This document shows positions 62,215-64,000 of a stretch of DNA of 64,000 nt, one piece after another. Location: positions 43,946,633-44,010,632 of the forward strand of contig OX235271.1 of the NCBI GenBank assembly GCA_944472155.2, given 5' to 3'. Made by a program: the position numbers and the translations under genes. A model generated the notes under the pieces. The model was not told where the DNA came from and ran no database searches. It saw only the letters and a program-made list of their open reading frames with translations. The DNA comes from Trichobilharzia szidati (taxonomy: Eukaryota; Platyhelminthes; Trematoda; Strigeidida; Schistosomatidae). How positions within the stretch are numbered: position 1 is the stretch's first letter; each line of letters starts with the position of its first letter.

Positions 62215-63263
62215 GTTGTGTTCTCTAAGCTGGATAGTTAATTTGCGAAGCTTTCATTGCCCTACTAGGCGACGTCTTCAGCGCATACTTCAATTTGAAG
62301 TGAGCTTTCAGATTTCTCCACGAGTTTATTAATCATCTCTCCTGGCGACCTTGGACGTGATTGGTTGTTTTTGTGTGTTTTCACACCTTCTAGGTTATTT
62401 GTATTGTAATTCATTATTTCTTTGACTTAAACTTTGACCCTTCGTGTGTGAGGTTTCTTTCTTATCGGTTGATAAATTTTGTCTATCTCGATGTGTCTAT
62501 TGATTGATGATTCACTGGAATGCCAAGCCCCTAAAAATTCTCTAGCATTCTTGTTGTTTCCTCTGTCTAATATTTGAACGTTGTCCCAGTCGAATTGATG
62601 TCCGTGGTTGTCTGTATGTAGTGATGTGAGGGAGTGGATATCATGTCTTTTGACAGCTAGCTTATGTTAGTGGATACGAAGACGAAGGGGACGTCCACTT
62701 TGGCCAATGTAGTGTTTTTCGCAGTTGATACAATCTATTTTGTAGATGATGTTGGCTTTGTCTTCCTTCGCTGTTGAGTCTTTTGGTTGACATAGAACTG
62801 AATGAAGTGACTTTGTTGGTTTGTGTACGACGTCAATTCCTAAAGGTTTGAAGAGTCTTGTAGTGATTTCTGAGATGTCGTTTATATGTGGTAAGGCGAT
62901 TTTCTTTGTGCTTTCCTTGGGGGCTTTTGGTTTGATAGGTTGGCTTGGGGGTATATGTCTTTTGATGAAATTCCGTGGATATTCATTCTTTTGGAAGACG
63001 TCCATGAGATATTTTTCTTCAATTTTCCTTAAGGTGGAAGTACTGCAGTGAGTCCTGGCTCTCTTGAATAGTGTTTGTATGCAATTCCTCTCGTGTGCTA
63101 TTGGATTGTTGCTGTTGTAATTCAGGATTTGGTCTGTGTGAGTTGATTTTCCATAGATTTGAGTTCCTAAATCCCCTATGGTTGTTCGCTTGACTAAGTA
63201 TCCGCTTGGTGACAGTAGTCCCAGTCGTAGTAGTAGTAGCAGTTTGTAGATGTACGAATTCAT
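62215..63263 (-). mobile_element. Penelope-like element, GIY-YIG half, nearly intact
   Basis: The minus-strand frame of 198 codons carries THTDQILNYNSNNPIAHERN, then EYPRNFIKRHIPP, ITRLLFKPLGIDVVHKPTKS-like sequence and NIIYKIDCINCEKHYIGQSG followed by RPLRLRIH. After one TAA (near 62668) the same frame continues HKLAVKRHDIHSLTSLHTDN, then REFLGAWHSSESSINRH, to near 62440. That completes the GIY-YIG domain and its conserved downstream Glu region. The 3' flank reaches 62215 and has a hammerhead-like motif. Confidence 0.86.
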
Positions 63264-63265
63264 TA

Positions 63266-63535
63266 AGTGTTTTCGCTTGAATTTATATTTAATTTAAATG
63301 TCACTGCCTCTGCAAATTAACAAAAAACATGTTCCTACGTATTTCACCACCTAATAGAATCCATAAATTTTTTTAAACGTATGATGTAGAGCTGTCGTGA
63401 TGACAGAAATCATTGATTAACGACCGAAAAGCAATAAAAATAATCATTCGCTTACTTACAAATAATACAACATTAATACTCATCATTCAGATCGATATTC
63501 CCTGATGTGAATTTTTGTGTTTAAATGACAACATT
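63266..63535. other. Nothing recognised
   Basis: AT-rich sequence between the Penelope-like element and the possible plus-strand exon. No feature supported. Confidence 0.35.
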
Positions 63536-63560
63536 GAGTGGTTTTGGTTTTTACTGGCAG

Positions 63561-63664
63561 GGAATGGATTGACGCAGAATCACTGATCTTATGCATGATA
63601 CATACTGTCTGTGGGTATGATGTGCCAAATCAATTAATTTTCGCATACCATTCTCCTACATCAG
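63561..63664 (+). CDS. Possible exon of an unidentified plus-strand gene
   Basis: A 104-nt open segment is bounded by a good acceptor (GGTTTTTACTGGCAG, with TGACAAC upstream) and a donor CATCAG then GTAACA. It reads EWIDAESLILCMIHTVCGYD and then VPNQLIFAYHSPTS, which is not low complexity. It would be on the strand opposite to the KASH gene. There is no partner exon in the window to test the phase, and I do not recognise the protein. Confidence 0.33.
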
Positions 63665-63879
63665 GTAACACACATTTTCCAGTGATAATTTTATCTATTT
63701 ATCTATCTTATTCAGTTGTATACAAAACCCTGGAAAGAATGAATACCGCTACTAGTGCAGAGAGATCCAGAGTGTTCGGTTAAAATGAAAATTAGCTGTC
63801 CTCAGCAGAAGTCAGCTAAAAAAATAATTAGAAAATCCTCTCAAGATAGACTAAGCCATAAACAGATAACAGTTGGAGG

Positions 63880-63962
63880 ACCTCTGAACATCAGGGAGTA
63901 GTGAACAGTTGTTTTTCTCCCAGTCTATGACTCTTCAGCAATGCACACCTATGGTCCAAGGA
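63880..63962 (-). mobile_element. Hammerhead SINE, copy 6 (decayed)
   Basis: The minus strand keeps CTGAAGA and the following SINE body (CACTACTCCCTGATG), but stem II and GAAA are altered. The copy continues weakly towards 63,830. Confidence 0.6.
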
Positions 63963-64000
63963 CTAGGGTGTTGTTGAACTGACTGACTTAGTTTATACAG

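Overview
This 64 kb window looks like animal nuclear DNA from a blood fluke (Schistosoma or a close relative). That is an inference from four things: AT-rich sequence, very short introns (36-40 nt) next to multi-kb introns, a tRNA-headed SINE carrying a hammerhead ribozyme (the Sm-alpha type known from schistosomes), and dense RTE-like and Penelope-like retroelements. The species cannot be fixed from the sequence.

Two host genes can be assembled exon by exon, both on the minus strand. The larger runs from beyond the right edge down to 26,702. Ten exons (60225-59848, 56238-55972, 54259-53831, 49795-49533, 46058-45860, 43841-43561, 41506-41155, 38701-33263, 30144-30101, 26936-26702) join in phase at every junction into about 2,628 codons. 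The last exon encodes a transmembrane segment plus a short Pro-Pro-Leu-ending tail, which is the layout of a KASH domain. I therefore read the gene as a nesprin (LINC-complex, outer nuclear membrane) homologue. It is unusual for one 5,439-nt exon that encodes mostly disordered, Ser/Thr/Asn-rich protein. The second gene begins near 11,163 and leaves the window on the left. Its three visible exons (11163-10879, 6507-6411, 6370-6160) encode the N-terminus of a DPY19-like C-mannosyltransferase, with a 40-nt intron between exons 2 and 3.

Most of the rest is retroelement debris in introns and intergenic DNA. There are about eleven copies of one RTE-like LINE (RTE-A), eight of a second (RTE-B) whose 3' ends carry copy-specific short tandem repeats, at least five Penelope-like fragments, one decayed CR1/Jockey-like LINE, three solo-LTR-like segments of one LTR family, six hammerhead-bearing SINE copies, and several other tRNA-headed SINEs. 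One of those SINEs ends with the RTE-A 3' terminus. Nested insertions give a relative history: a Penelope-like element inside RTE-A, RTE-A inside a Penelope-like element, and RTE-B inside an LTR.

Layout: 1-6.1 kb repeats; 6.1-11.2 kb DPY19-like gene with Penelope-like and RTE pieces in intron 1; 11.2-26.7 kb intergenic, repeat-rich, with one possible small gene end near 21.2-21.4 kb; 26.7-60.2 kb nesprin-like gene with repeat-filled introns; 60.2-64 kb upstream intron or flank with RTE-A, a Penelope-like endonuclease and a possible plus-strand exon.

The most notable items are the KASH-terminated gene with its giant exon, the hammerhead SINE family with a CTGAAGA core, a foldback Penelope-like element with a target duplication, a near-identical inverted duplication of a dead RTE copy, an LTR bracketed by 140-bp direct repeats, and a degenerate telomere-type tract at 28.3 kb.
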